This document shows, one piece after another, positions 35,196-47,840 of a stretch of 64,000 nucleotides of DNA (its first letter is position 1; each line of letters starts with the position of its first letter). The notes under the pieces were generated by a model. It was not told the DNA's origin, did not search any database, and saw nothing but the letters and a program-made list of their open reading frames with translations. This DNA is from Artocarpus heterophyllus (lineage: Eukaryota > Streptophyta > Magnoliopsida > Rosales > Moraceae), in NCBI GenBank assembly GCA_025403435.1, contig CM046345.1:8374235-8438234 (forward strand), in the 5' to 3' direction. A program made the translations under genes and the position numbers.

Positions 35196-36137
35196 TGTAA
35201 CACCCCTATGTGGGGGTTAACAGTTTTAAATAAATAAAAATAATTTTAAATTTTATATTATTTAAATCAATTAAACAATGCCCATGGGTCTTTAAACAAC
35301 AAGAAAAATAAAAATAAACGTTTTAAATACAAACCACAGTTTTTAGTGTAGCACCAAATATATATAATTACAGTCATCATCACCATAGTACAATTCCCAA
35401 ATAACTTAACACAGCCATAAAAAAAAATAATACAACTCTTACATGTTGTAGATAAGTTGTAATTAAACAGGGTCTTCTAACACGAAAACAGCAAGATTGT
35501 TTTCGCTTATTCCTCTTCAAATATGTTGCACTGAGTTCCACCTGAGATATGAAGATATGATAGGGATGAGCATCGACATGCCCAGTAGGGAAATCATGAC
35601 TCACCTTATGGTTTATCCATTACCACATTAAAAACTGCATGGTTAGTAGGTTACATCATATTCCAGATTATGAGGTTTATTATGATCACATCTTATGGAT
35701 ACCGTAGTTAATCATTACCAAGTGTCATAATTACACATTTATACAAATATTACCAATCATCATTGTTCCTAGGTATCCATGTTAAATTGAGTATCACTCA
35801 ACTCATCGAACCCAAATGGGCGTACTTGATCACCCTATAAACATTTCAAGGGTGTTCCGGTGAGGGGACATCAAGCCCCGAGTCCTCACCAAATCGATTC
35901 CTGTACAGTGTGTTCTGGGACTTTCAACCAAGGAAGCGTCATCACCTTCCCCCTATTTTTCCTTTTAGGGTATTCGTGCCCAAGGACGTAACCGTCGCCC
36001 TTTTTACATCTCACTATTCCTTTGTCTTCAATTTATATTTATAGAGTCAATTTCCTAACCATGCTTCTCAATTTATAACATATGTCAAATCATTATATTT
36101 ATCGCTATACAATATACATATTTTACAATATAAAACA
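35196..36137 (-). mobile_element. partial long-LTR relic running into the assembly gap
   Basis: It begins with the terminus TGTAACACCCC and has no coding region. The stretch around 35850-36000 (ggtgaggggacatcaagccc, then ggaagcgtcatcacc) resembles in style the minus-oriented relic near 29880-30000. Orientation is inferred only from that. The other end is lost in the run of N. Confidence 0.4.
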
Positions 36138-36237
36138 NNNNNNNNNNNNNNNNNNNNNNNNNNNNNNNNNNNNNNNNNNNNNNNNNNNNNNNNNNNNNNN
36201 NNNNNNNNNNNNNNNNNNNNNNNNNNNNNNNNNNNNN
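36138..36237. other. assembly gap (100 N)
   Basis: Exactly 100 undetermined bases, the conventional placeholder for a gap of unknown size, between TE-derived sequences. Any apparent reading frame across it is meaningless. Confidence 0.99.
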
Positions 36238-39161
36238 TTTTTTTATAAGTTTTACAAAAACTTGTTGTTATAACTCATAATTTATTTTTTAACCTCATAC
36301 ATTTTCATATACACTATTTCGTATGAATATTCATTTGCACCCTACTGGCTTTAAAATATTTTGGACTATTGGTCCACCATACTTTACACTAGCGTATATT
36401 CTTGTCTGGACTTTGTGTCTTTTACTTATAGGTTATTTTTTCACATCAATCACTTTCGACGGATTTTAAATATTTTTCACAATCCTTACTTTTTTCAATA
36501 TACTAATAATTCATACTTTTTGTAATTGTCGACAAGAACTTTTATTGTAATTTAACTTTATTTTTATATTGACATGACTTGTCGAGATCTTCCTCTTTTC
36601 TTTGCTATTTCTAAATTTCAGGTATACCATTTGAACTACTTCAAGAGCTCAATGACTTCAAGAAGTTCAATCTTTAACAAATATATCAAACTGTCATGTC
36701 AATAACCTTTTCTGAATATATCCTCTTTAAGAATATGGTCCCTTCATAATACCAACATATTTATAAGTTTCTTTCTTTTCCAATAAGTGTGGTACTTTAA
36801 ACTAGACAAGTCTTCAATGCTTCAAGTATCTCTTAAACTCATAAGATAACAAATTGTCTTTTAGAGACCTCAATTCAAGCTATTAAATTAGTAGTTGAAG
36901 AAGTGATTCAGTCACTTTCTTTATCATATTAATTAGCAATTTTATACAGCATCGCAATGCTCAATTAATCATTCTGTGCAAGGATCAATAATATCCAATT
37001 GTAAATTCTCTCCCCCTAATGGTGAGATTTTTTTTTCAAACGATATTACCTGTAGGGATTTTCAAAATACATATGTTTATACAGAACATGCTTTTTAGGT
37101 TAGCGAACTTCTAATTTGTCATAACAATTTTTCATAGTTGTCTTTTTACAACTTGGAGGAGAAAGTGGAAATAAGTTTCCAATATATCTATATAAGTAAT
37201 AACATATATCCTCAGGTATGTCTCTTTGTGCATAAAACCAAACATAATATAGAGACAACTCATGTCCTTTATAGCTAATATGATATTTTTTTCCTTTTTA
37301 TCAATATATTGATAATACCATGGGAATTTACATCGTCAGAAACAAACATTTGATTTGTATACCCAACAAATTAAATATCATAATCAATTTCTTATTAATC
37401 ACTAGGCTATGTAATAATAAAACACCATTATTACTTTAATGTATTGCATATATGTGATCTTTCCATAAATTTTGTCTCATAAGCCTCTTAGTTTTCCTTT
37501 CTTGTCACATTTCCACTTTCAATCATTATATGTGACTTTTTCAAACTTAGAGGATGCTTTGTATTATAATATCACATTGCACTCGATCAAATAAACTTGG
37601 ATCAAACAAAGAGGAGACAATCAATAGCTCAACTCTTTCTCTAGCTTTTTTTCCATTTAGGTTTTATAAGATCACATTTATATTTTGAATGCTCTATAGG
37701 TATGTCCTTCATGGAGGCACCACACAACCTTTTCATATGTTATAATAATATTCTTATAACAAATGGGTGAAAATTTATTCCTTGATTTAGGCTTGGTATT
37801 AACATTTAGACGTACAATGCGTATGTACTAAAGCCTTTCTATATCACATGCCAAATGACTAAATTTGATTATTCATTGGAGCAATATTACAAACTTTTTA
37901 ATTTCTCTTATCAATACATTTTTTTCACTTTTCAGTCGTACTTTATGGCTTTTTTTGACAACATGGATGTTGAGAAATTTCAAAAATCTCATAGCCATTA
38001 GATTTGCATTCACTTGGAATATGCAATAATAATTAGACAAAATATATGGTCATTTCATATTATGTTGTCAATACTAAAAGACCATGTCTAATATAAATCA
38101 TCTTTTTATTATGTCATCATAATTGCACCAATAATTGCAATAATATACATCCATTTCATGGAATATGTAGATCCAATTAGCCAAAATTAATGGCTGTTTA
38201 ATTATGGGTTCAAAAATTAAGTGCTAATACAATTTATATTCATGTCAAATGTACGTTTCAAATATTAGCTAAAGAGTATTTTTAGATTCTTGCAAATAAT
38301 ATGAAAACATAACAACAGAAAAACATATTGTAAATGAGAACAATTTAGACAAATATTGTGCTAATATAACAAATAAAATCTTGAACCAAACAATACTATT
38401 TGATATTAAGATGATAACATAAAGGTTTTGGTAAAAAAATTTAATATCAATAACATGACATGTTTATTTATACAATTATAACATTCAAAACACACTTATA
38501 CAATTATAATAGATGAATTGTCATTTATGATTATAAAGTACCATCAATTTCTTGACTTTAAAATAACCAAACAAAAGAAAATGATGATTGTATTTTCATG
38601 ATCATCGAATCAAAATAAATAATTATAAAGAAATTTTATATACTAATATGGTTTGTAAAAATTCAAAAATAATAATATAGTAGAAAAAGATTTTCATAAG
38701 CAATACAAGATAAGCTCTCAAACATAAGAAAAAAAAATTATATTGCTCACTACTCAAAGTGAATGCATAAAGAGCATACCAAAAAATAGTTGTGTAGCTA
38801 TAATATGAAAGCATGTGTCAAAATCTCAACAAATTTCTTCCATGGCAATATATGCAAGAATAAATATATATAATTACAACATTCAAGACCTTTTATTTGT
38901 AACACATATTCAAGCATGAAATTGTAGGATCCGCTTACGCATTTTTATCTTCAAATAATAGTATATAGAGTTGTATTGGATAATAAACACAATAATCATA
39001 TGAAGTATGTATTACTTGTTCATACTCAAGATATAGTTGGGATATTGTGAAGAATACTTAATACACATCAAAGACAAAGTACTAACATCCGATATGATCT
39101 TCAAATTTTATAGAATTTCAAATGCCCCTACAATAAAATAGCTAGAGACTCATGCTGATAA
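36238..39161 (-). other. very AT-rich eroded region, probably internal remains of a Copia element
   Basis: About 2.9 kb of AT-rich sequence without an open reading frame worth reporting. Its right side borders a recognisable minus-strand Copia LTR and leader (39162-39496), so it is most simply the decayed internal region of that element. I could not recover convincing gag or pol motifs, so the assignment is by position. Confidence 0.4.
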
Positions 39162-39496
39162 TGTGTCATAAAACAAATGCAAAGAACTAAATTGTATAGC
39201 ATAAAATAGAGAGATATAAGAGAAATAGAGAGAAACAATTTTATTGTTCATCATCTTATATTATGTACAAATACAAGCTCTCAAAGGCTATATTTATAGG
39301 CCAAGAATCATAATGTGAGAGAGGCTAAAAGCTATGAGTTACAACAATAAAATATTACTAATGGAGTGTTAATTGGGGGGTTATATGAAGGTTATGGAAT
39401 ACCAAATATCAATGATAATCAAAAAGGAGATAATGCAATTCATGAGGGTGTTTGGAATATGAACATCCAAATTATTAAACTAATTTATTCATAACA
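39162..39496 (-). mobile_element. 5' LTR of an eroded Copia element
   Basis: Read on the minus strand it starts TGTTATGAATAAATTAG, contains a TATA-like CTATAAATA (about 39290) and ends CTTTGCATTTGTTTTATGAC plus ACA. It is followed directly by TTATCAGCATGAGTCTC, the internal tRNA-type primer-site sequence seen after LTRs of some plant Copia lineages (from memory). The LTR is 335 bp. No second LTR was found, so the target duplication cannot be tested. Confidence 0.7.
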
Positions 39497-39829
39497 CAAG
39501 CACTATTTATTGAGTTAACTCAAAAAATTGTTTGTTAAAAAAATGACAAAAAACTTTTCTTATTCTCTTCCTCGCATTTTCCTTATTCTACGAGGAAAGG
39601 GCGACCAATTCCTTATTTCACCAAGAAAAATTAAAAAGAAAAGGTAATAATAATAAGGGAGAATGAGACAAATAGCAGATTTAGAGTAAGAATTAGTAAA
39701 TTATGTTATATATATTTTTAAGATATACAGTAAAGAGCATATCATGAGAAATTGAGAATAAAAACCTTAAAATGCCCTTACCTATTTCTATTCTCTACCC
39801 ATCTTTCTCTTCATTTGTCAGCATTTTTG

Positions 39830-40480
39830 ATGATTAGGAAATATTATATTTACGTGGAAATATTATATTGCCTAATAAATATAAAAATTTATTGACGACA
39901 TCACCGGCAACATCGTCGACGGTTAGGAAATACAACATATTTGTGAAAATGTAGTATTTTCTAGTAAATATAAAATTTACTAGTAACATTGCCAAATATC
40001 ACCAGCACCAGTGACTTCAGCGTCGACTGAGAAATACTGTATTTCTTTGTAAATACAAAAATTTATCGGCAATATTGCCTGACATCATTGGGATTGGGAC
40101 GTTGCTGGTGATCAAATATAAATATTTACCGACGATCTCATCAGACATCATCGATGCTGGTGGCGTCGTCGACAATTGAGAAATATAATATTTCAATGAA
40201 AATACGATATTTTTCGGTAAATATAAAAATCCACTTGTTACACTGTCGGCGGTTGGAAAAGATTGTATTTTTCGGTTAATACAATATTTATTAGTAAATT
40301 TACATATTTATCGGTGATGTTGTGGGTTATCACCAACATAGGTGACATCACTACGCGATTGCAAAATATTGGATTTTTCAGTTGACACCATATTTACCGG
40401 TAAATACACATATTTATTGGCGATATTGCAGGCATCATCGGCATCTATGGCAATGCCATGATGGATTAGTACCATATTTC
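39830..40480. repeat. diverged minisatellite, units of about 85-125 bp
   Basis: A theme recurs about six times: gaaatayaatatttn..gtaaataya(t)aaatttaycggc, then (g)atnttgcc..acatcatcggcn..gtcgtcgac. Landmarks are gtcgacggttaggaaata (39915), gtcgactgagaaata (40021), gtcgtcgacaattgagaaata (40165), gtcggcggttggaaaa (40245) and gattgcaaaatat (40358). Units are strongly diverged and differ in length. No reading frame is conserved across it. Confidence 0.7.
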
Positions 40481-42766
40481 TTTGTAATGTTTCATTTTTT
40501 ACACAAAAAATAAACTATTACACTACAAAAACCATATTATGTACATAAAGGAAAAAAAAAAGGAAACTGATCTTTGTCTTCGGCCATCGAAGCCCCCCAT
40601 TGTTTCTCACCACTATTTGTTTAACAACAACATCGCCATTGATCGACTCGTCAGATCCTGATCTATAAAACCCTAGCAACATCAAGCTTATTTGCTGCTA
40701 CGAACTTCTTTATTAATCGTTGTTTCTCTGTGAATGCTTGTCATTGTTGAAGATGAGATCACCTAGTTGTCATTGTGGAAGATAAGAACGTGAAAGCTCG
40801 TTGCCATCAAAGATGAGATTGCTCAGCCGTTGTAGTAGAAAATTGAATCGAGATGCCATCATCATGGAAGACGTGATCATCGCTGTTCGTCATGAACCCA
40901 TTCCTACTACGACAGTTTGATTTCATGGAAACAATGGCGAGATTGTCACATCCAGGAGCAACTCTAACGCCTGCGCACCGATGAGGATGATCAAAGAACC
41001 AAAAGAGAGAGACATGAGACTTGGGAAAGAAAAAAGAAAAGGTAAAAATAAAAAATCATATATGTTTTTGGAATAGGGGTATTTTGGGTTTTTTAGGTTC
41101 ACAAACAACAATTATCCTAAACATGCCATTTATTTCACTTTTGGAAAACTTATAACATAGTTTACTAGTTATTATAAAATATGTTATTTATTACAATTTC
41201 TCTAATAATAATAAGACAATTTCTTTGGCGAAATATCTTTCACCTGCCAATCTGCAAAAAAATAAAAAATAAAAAATAAAAATGATAAGATCTAACCACT
41301 GGTGGGGTTCTTAGCAAAAAAAGTCCTAAAATTAGCGGGTGGCAATTTGGGTTGAATTTGTGTCAACCTAAATTTTCGTACCAAGTTTGAGTAACCTAAG
41401 TGGAAAAGATCACATAGAATCCGTACACTTATCTATAGTTTACTTTATGAATTTAGGCATAAATATTGTAATTTTTTTTTATTTTATTTGAAGTAACTTT
41501 GTTAAATTTATTACGTTTTAAATTATTTGTCTATATTTTATCATATTTTTAATAAAAATAAATTGAATCTATTTGAGTCAATTTTGTGTTAATCGTGTTA
41601 TCAAGTTGTGTCGATTTCGAGTCGTGTTCTCATGTTGAACCTAAATTCCCATCATTACTTATAATAATAATAATAATAATAATAATACTAAAGGTTATTT
41701 ACATTTTTATATTATGTATTTTAAGTTTATTCAAATACTATACCTTTAGCTTTTGATCTCATCGAACTTTCATATTAGATTTAATATACAAATTTATACA
41801 TTTTTTTAATCAATATTCAAGTTTAGCCTAAAAAATTACCCAAAGTATCCTCAAATTGAAAAATAAAAAAACTTTAAAAACTTAAAAAGAAACTTTATAC
41901 TAAGGTTTTTGACTTTAAAAATATATAGAAGACCCTAAAAAATAATTGTTTTTGTGTGTTTTTATTTTTGTTTTCTTCTTATTTTTGAAAATTTATTTTT
42001 TTCTCTTTTTATTTAAGGATAATTTAAGTCATTTTAAAGGTCAAAAATCTATTATTGACCAAGATAAAAGACAAATTTGAATATTAAATCTGATTTGAAT
42101 GTATAGATTTGATGATATAAAAAACTAAAGATATAGTATTAAATTTTCTTAAAACAAACGGTTTAGAAAGATAAATATCCCTAATAATAATATATACAAT
42201 TTTACTCCATAGATGAAGCATGACGTTTTAATCGTTAGATTAAAATTTTCATTGTCTGATCTATGACTATTCATGTTAAAAAATTTAGACATAAGATATA
42301 GAATTGCTTTTACTTGTATATCAAAGCATTAAAAAATAAAAGAAGGATGAGAGAAATTTTGGATTTTTGAAACTTTTTAAAAATAAATATTATGTTTCAA
42401 AAATATTTATAATAAAGTCAAAGTATAAGAATATATGTGTATTATTTGCATCATAAATTTAACATTTATCATAAATACTTTTAAAAATATAATATTTACT
42501 GTAATTAATTTTAAAAAATTCTAGTGTTAGAGTAAAATTGCCGGCTACGAGAGGATTCCCTTGTAATAAAATAAAATAAGAGTCCATTTGATTCGAGTAT
42601 TTTAATAAAATATTTAAATAAAAATTTAAATTTTTATAAAAAAAATATTATAATAAAATATTTTAAACTGTGATTTAAATATCGAAACAAACTGTCCGAA
42701 GACACTGTCAAAACCCCCGATACTCAACGGTCAATAGATCCAAAAGCCTAAAAATCTCCCTCAAAA
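40481..42766. other. intergenic region upstream of DEG9
   Basis: AT-rich spacer with no supportable gene. A GC-richer stretch at 40575-40980 contains loosely repeated gaagatgagatca/gttgccat phrases but no open frame of note. A (TAA)9 microsatellite lies at 41661-41687. The DEG9 promoter must lie in the last few hundred bases; I see no clear TATA box. Confidence 0.65.
41661..41687. repeat. (TAA)n microsatellite
   Basis: Nine uninterrupted ATA/TAA triplets in the DEG9 upstream spacer. Confidence 0.95.
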
Positions 42767-43334
42767 ATGGGAGAGACGAAGAGAAAACGAGGCCGTAAAC
42801 CCAAAACCCCAGCCCTCGAAAACCTAGATCTCCCACCACCGCCAACAACCTCCACCACGACGGCGGCGGCGGCGGCCGACGTCGACGACGTGTTGGCCTT
42901 AAGCAACGTCGAAATCGTCGACCCCAGCCCCCAATTCCGCCGCCGCGGCCGTCCGAAGAAAATCCCCAAAACCTCCGACAAGGCCGACGCCAGACGAATC
43001 CCTAGGCCGGTCGAGAACGGCGGCGACTTCAGCGCTCTCGCCATGGACCTCGCTGTTGAGCCCGGCCTCGTGGCGAGGGTGGTTCCCGCCATGGACGCTG
43101 TGGTGAAGGTTTTCTGCGTACACACGGAGCCCAACTTCTCTCTGCCATGGCAGAGGAAGAGGCAGTACAGTTCGAGTAGCAGCGGGTTCGTGATTGGTGG
43201 GAGGAGAGTGCTGACGAACGCTCATTCTGTGGAGCATTACACGCAGGTCAAGCTCAAGAAGAGAGGCTCCGATACTAAGTACTTGGCCACCGTCCTTGCC
43301 ATTGGAACCGAGTGTGATATCGGTATTGCAAACC

Positions 43335-43365
<31 letters not shown>

Positions 43366-46300
43366 GAGACTTTTTCTGAGTTTGGTGTTTGGGATTGTTG
43401 TTTCGGTATTTTTACACCCTTCTAATTTTGGAAATGTGAAAGTGATTGTTGGCTAGAAAGTGTTTCGAAGTTTCCCATCTTTACATTGTTTGTAGGTTAA
43501 GAAATTAAGAATAATAAGAATTACATGCTTGACAGAGTGTAAGAGTTTTTCTTATTCCTTAGTAAATAAATGAAACATTAAGTTGGGCTCCGTCTCTTGT
43601 ATTTACTGCTTTACAAGAGACCGTCCCTACAATGTAACACGTAGAAATGGTCATATCACATGATATTTACAAGGTACAAAACTTTGCATTGGATGAAATT
43701 TACTTTGCATTGGATAAATAAATTTCTTGTTGTTACGTAAATATAATGTTACACCTCCCGCTCCTACATGCTACGGTATAGGACAAAGGACTGTAGTCTT
43801 TGCCACATTAAGTTACTATTTAGTAAATGTCGTGCTAGTAATTACATGAACTTGTGTTATTTCCTGTTAGGGGTTGTGATGAATTAAATCTAATAGGGTG
43901 TTTGGGAAGTGAGACTGAAATGGAGAGTTTGAACTGAAAGTACTATAGCATATGAGAGCTTTAAACTGTAACATACTTTTGCTTTACTCTGTAGCATGTG
44001 AGAACTTTACACTGTTTGAGTTGGAACTGAGTTTGCCAAACACCACATTAGTAAGTAGTTATGACATTGACTTCTACGATGCACCATAATGTGAAGCAAG
44101 TGTTATTGGGACTATTGGAATTACACACAGTTGTGTTCTTTCCTATGACGGAATAGTTTTGTTGAGTTCTTTGTTTATTTATGTGATGCAGCCATGCTTA
44201 CAGTTGATGATGATGAGTTTTGGCAAGGTGTATTGCCTGTGGAGTTTGGGGACTTGCCGACACTTCAAGATGCCGTGACTGTTGTTGGTTACCCAATTGG
44301 AGGTGACACCATTTCTGTGACGAGTGGTGTTGTGTCGCGAATAGAGATCTTGTCATATGTTCATGGGTCAAGTGAACTTCTAGGTTTGCAGGTTGTGAGA
44401 TAGTGACCTGGCACTCTTGCTTTTGTTTGGCCTACGCTGATGACCTTTCAAGTTTGTCATAGTACTTCTTTTTGTGGTTGTTTGATGTTACTACAGATTG
44501 ATGCTGCTATAAATTCGGGGAATTCAGGTGGACCTGCTTTTAATGATAAAGGTAACTGTGTGGGTATTGCATTTCAGTCCCTTAAACATGAAGATGTGGA
44601 AAATGTTGGTTATGTCATACCAACACCAGTTATCAGGCACTTTATTCAAGACTATGAAAAGAATGGCGCGTATACAGGTAACTTTTAGATTTAATTACTC
44701 ACTATTGAAATTTGGAAAGTTATGCCTATGAGTAAAACCATAGCACACTTGTAATTTTTTTTAAAACTTGTTTTATGTTCTGCGATATTCCTGTTCAGGA
44801 TTTCCGATTCTTGGGGTTGAGTGGCAGAAAATGGAAAATCCTGATTTGCGCAAGTCCATGGGTATGAAACCTGATCAAAAGGGTGTTCGCATTAGAAGAG
44901 TTGATCTCACAGCTCCAGAGTCGCAAGTTTTGAAGCCATCTGATATAATTCTCAGCTTTGACGGTGTTGATATTGCCAATGATGGAACAGGTAAAATACT
45001 TATTTGACAAATTTATGTTTCTTGTTCATGCAAAAAAGAAAAAATCTTTTACACCTTAGGGAATATGCCATAATTGTTTCCTCATTTGTTTATTTTTGTT
45101 TTATTTGGTTTTTTCTCTGTAGCATTTGCGACAAATAAGAAGTGAAATTTCCTAACCATGTTAGTCGTGGGAAATATGATGCATCCAATAGAAAAAGCAA
45201 GAGTCAGAGAAACTTTTGCAATTTTTTATGTTTACTTAGGCTTCCTTTTTCTTTTAGATTACTAGAAAGGGTTTGTTTTGTCTTTCATTATTACTGTTTT
45301 TGGGATTCCGCAACTCTTTTGGGTGTGTCTTTTGTTGAACATGTAGCTTTTGCATTGGGACAAATTCAGATGTATGAGTGGCAAATCCTGTCCTAGTCTT
45401 TTGTTCATTCTCAGTCTGCTTCTTCCCTTTGTCGCTTCAAGTCTCTTTCTTGTTTATTGTCCAGTTCCTTTCCGACGTGGAGAACGCATAGGTTTTAGTT
45501 ACCTTATCTCCCAAAAATATACTGGAGATAATGCTGCAGTCAGGGTTTTGCGGAATGCTGAGGTTCTCAATTTTAATATCAAACTTGTGACGCACAAAAG
45601 GCTAATACCAGCACACAACAAGGGCAGACCTCCATCGTATTATATCATTGGTGGATTTGTTTTTACAGCAGTTTCTGTTCCATATCTCCGATCGGAGGTT
45701 TGTAATTCACTATTAGTTCCCTACTTATTTTTCTCTATTTCCAGATTCTATGGACAACAAGTGGTGTTTATTTGTTCTACTACTTGTGATCTGGGCTACG
45801 GTTTGGTGAAACCCAACGTACTTTAGAGACACTCCGCTGTTGTAGGATCAGCTTCCTTTGTCCTCTAAACCGTTTGATTGAGCCCTATGAGTAGCGTGCC
45901 ACAAGTGTGCGCTACCAAAGACACTCCCTTATATTATAAATGTCTTTCATTATTTGGGAATTAACAAGTATACCTTTTTTTTTAAAGTACCAATGATTGC
46001 TTGAATTCCAATATCCTTTCTGCTTTCTCAAATTTTGGGATGTTAGTATTCATCATTGTGGAAGTATTATTGTCATCTGGTGTTCCATAAATTGTATACC
46101 TTGTCTAACTTTAATTGACCTCAGATGCATCAATATTGATGCTAGGAGTGATTTTAGTTTGGAATGTTGATCAAGGAGTCGCATGCTAACACTTCCTGCA
46201 TGTGTTTACAGTATGGAAAGGATTACGAATGCGAAGCTCCAGTCAAGCTATTGGACAAACTGTTGCATTCTCTACCAGAGTCACCAGATGAGCAGCTTGT

Positions 46301-47840
46301 TGTGGTTTCTCAGGTTCTCCTTGCTTTGTCTGTATATTTCCAGTGTGCTCTATGGCTTCTTCTTATTTATTTATTTTTTTTTTTTTTCTTGACATGTCTT
46401 CCTTGGAAAATCTGTTGTAGGTGCTTGTGGCAGATATCAACATTGGGTATGAGGACATTGTTAACACCCAGGTTAGAATGAGATTGATGAATACTTTTTG
46501 CAAATTTAGTTGCTCAGTTGCTTTGAAAAGTGAGGTTTTGAACGCATCTATTTCTCATGCATGTTGTAGGTTCTGGCTTTCAATGGTAAGCCCGTGAAGA
46601 ATCTTAAGAACTTGGCCAGCATGGTAGAGAGCTGCGACGATAGATATTTGAGATTTGATTTGGAATACCAACAGGTTTTCCATCCTTCTCCCCTTCGTCT
46701 TCATATTGTGTGCTTTTCTACTTGTTTGCTGCAGATTTGCCCCGCCATTATTATACTCACGAGCATGGTTTACAAAGGCGTTCGAGGCATACGCCTCGAG
46801 GTGCGCCTTAGTTTAAGGCGCTCAATCAGCGCTTCAAGGCTTAAGCCTTGAATGGCTTGAACGAGGCTTACGCCTTTTTTCATTGAGGCGTGTGCCTTGA
46901 GGCGTTTTCGCCTCAAGGCTTATGAGGCGTGAGCCTTAGATTGAAGGCTATTTTGAGTCGGTTTTCAACCTAATCTTTTTTTCCCTTTTAAAAAAAGTCA
47001 ACCCAATACCAAAATTGGGCTTTAATCTGATCAAGATATGCAAATAGATTTTCAAACCCTAAGTCTACCATCTTCTTCATCATCTGCCCCCTTCTTCATC
47101 ATCGACCCTCTCTTCATCTTCAACCCATTGCCCTATGAGTAGTGACCAAAGTCACGACTTACCGGCAACAGCCACCTCTAGATTTTGACCTCCTCAGCCC
47201 TCACTCCTTAGGTTTTTTTTTTTTTTCCTTTTATTTTTTACCGTAGGTTGGGTTTTTTTTTTTTTTTTTTTTTTTTCTTTTTCCCCTGTTATAGCTACTA
47301 TAGTAATGTATATTTTATAGAAGTAGGTGTTATACAAAAGTTATAATGTTATATAAAATGAAAGTTATATAAAGAGAAGTATGTGATTTTTTATTCATTT
47401 AGGTCTATAGTTGTTTCATTTTCTCAAAAAAAAAAAGTCATCTTGTGTTCTATAAAAACCATGTAAGTATAACTATATAAGAAGAGCAGTAGCACATATA
47501 TTATATTGTATGTGTTTTATGCACTTTCTTATTGTGTCTTATAGTTTTGTGATGAACTAAATGTGTGTTTTATGGCCTGTTTATGAATTTTATTCAACTT
47601 TCTAAATTTTTTATTTTACATTAGAGGCTTACGCCTCAATCCGCCTCGAGGCTTATGCCTCGCCTCAATTAGACAAAACGCCTCGGTTCTCGTTTTTTCC
47701 TTTTAAAACCTTGCTCACAACTGGTCCTTACACTTTTGCAGATTGTGGTGCTCCGAACAAAGATGGCAAAAGCTGCTACTCTAGATATTCTGGCAACTCA
47801 CTGCATACCATCAGCCATGTCTGATGATCTGAAAACATGA
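42767..47840 (+). CDS. DEG9: DEG9-type HtrA/Deg serine protease, nuclear
   Basis: ATP-independent serine endoprotease of the plant Deg/HtrA family; Arabidopsis DEG9 is nuclear/nucleolar and is reported to degrade the cytokinin regulator ARR4. There are nine exons, all GT-AG and in phase: 42767-43322, 44192-44391, 44497-44677, 44799-44990, 45465-45697, 46212-46313, 46421-46471, 46570-46674, 47742-47840, giving 572 aa. The catalytic triad is complete: His153 (TNAHSVEH), Asp184 (ECDIA) and Ser262 (GNSGGPA). A PDZ domain follows (about 313-400, with GVRIRR and [10 protein letters not shown]), then a second PDZ-like C-terminal part. The N-terminus is basic, with RKRGRKPK (6-13) and an AT-hook-like RRRGRPKK (58-65), fitting a nuclear protein rather than a plastid one. 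Exon 1 is GC-rich, unlike its surroundings. Intron 8 holds a hAT-type element. Confidence 0.95.
43335..43359. repeat. (CT)n microsatellite at the start of DEG9 intron 1
   Basis: About 12 CT dinucleotides begin only 13 bp after the intron 1 splice donor. The tract may be polymorphic and lies close enough to matter for donor recognition. Confidence 0.95.
46764..47713. mobile_element. hAT-type non-autonomous element in DEG9 intron 8, rich in GCCTCAAGGC motifs
   Basis: Left end CATGGTTTACAAAGG and right end (inverted) CAAGGTTTTAAAAGG match at 12 of 15 positions. Flanking 8-mers CTCACGAG (46756-46763) and CTCACAAC (47714-47721) match at 6 of 8, as for an old hAT target duplication. Both ends carry arrays of GAGGCG/CGCCTC/AAGGCTTAAGCCTT palindromes (46775-46945 and 47625-47690) around an AT-rich, pyrimidine-rich core without transposase. 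It lies wholly inside the intron, leaving the flanking exons 8 and 9 intact. Confidence 0.7.

Noticed and set aside
36082..36273. Reading frame spanning the run of N
   Set aside because: An artefact of translating undetermined bases.
40516..40530. CACTACAAAAA resembling a CACTA transposon terminus
   Set aside because: No matching inverted end, no 3-bp duplication and no transposase nearby; a short AT-rich chance match.
42748..43237. Minus-strand frames of 112-128 codons opposite DEG9 exon 1
   Set aside because: They are shadows of the GC-rich coding exon; the plus frame has clear HtrA homology.
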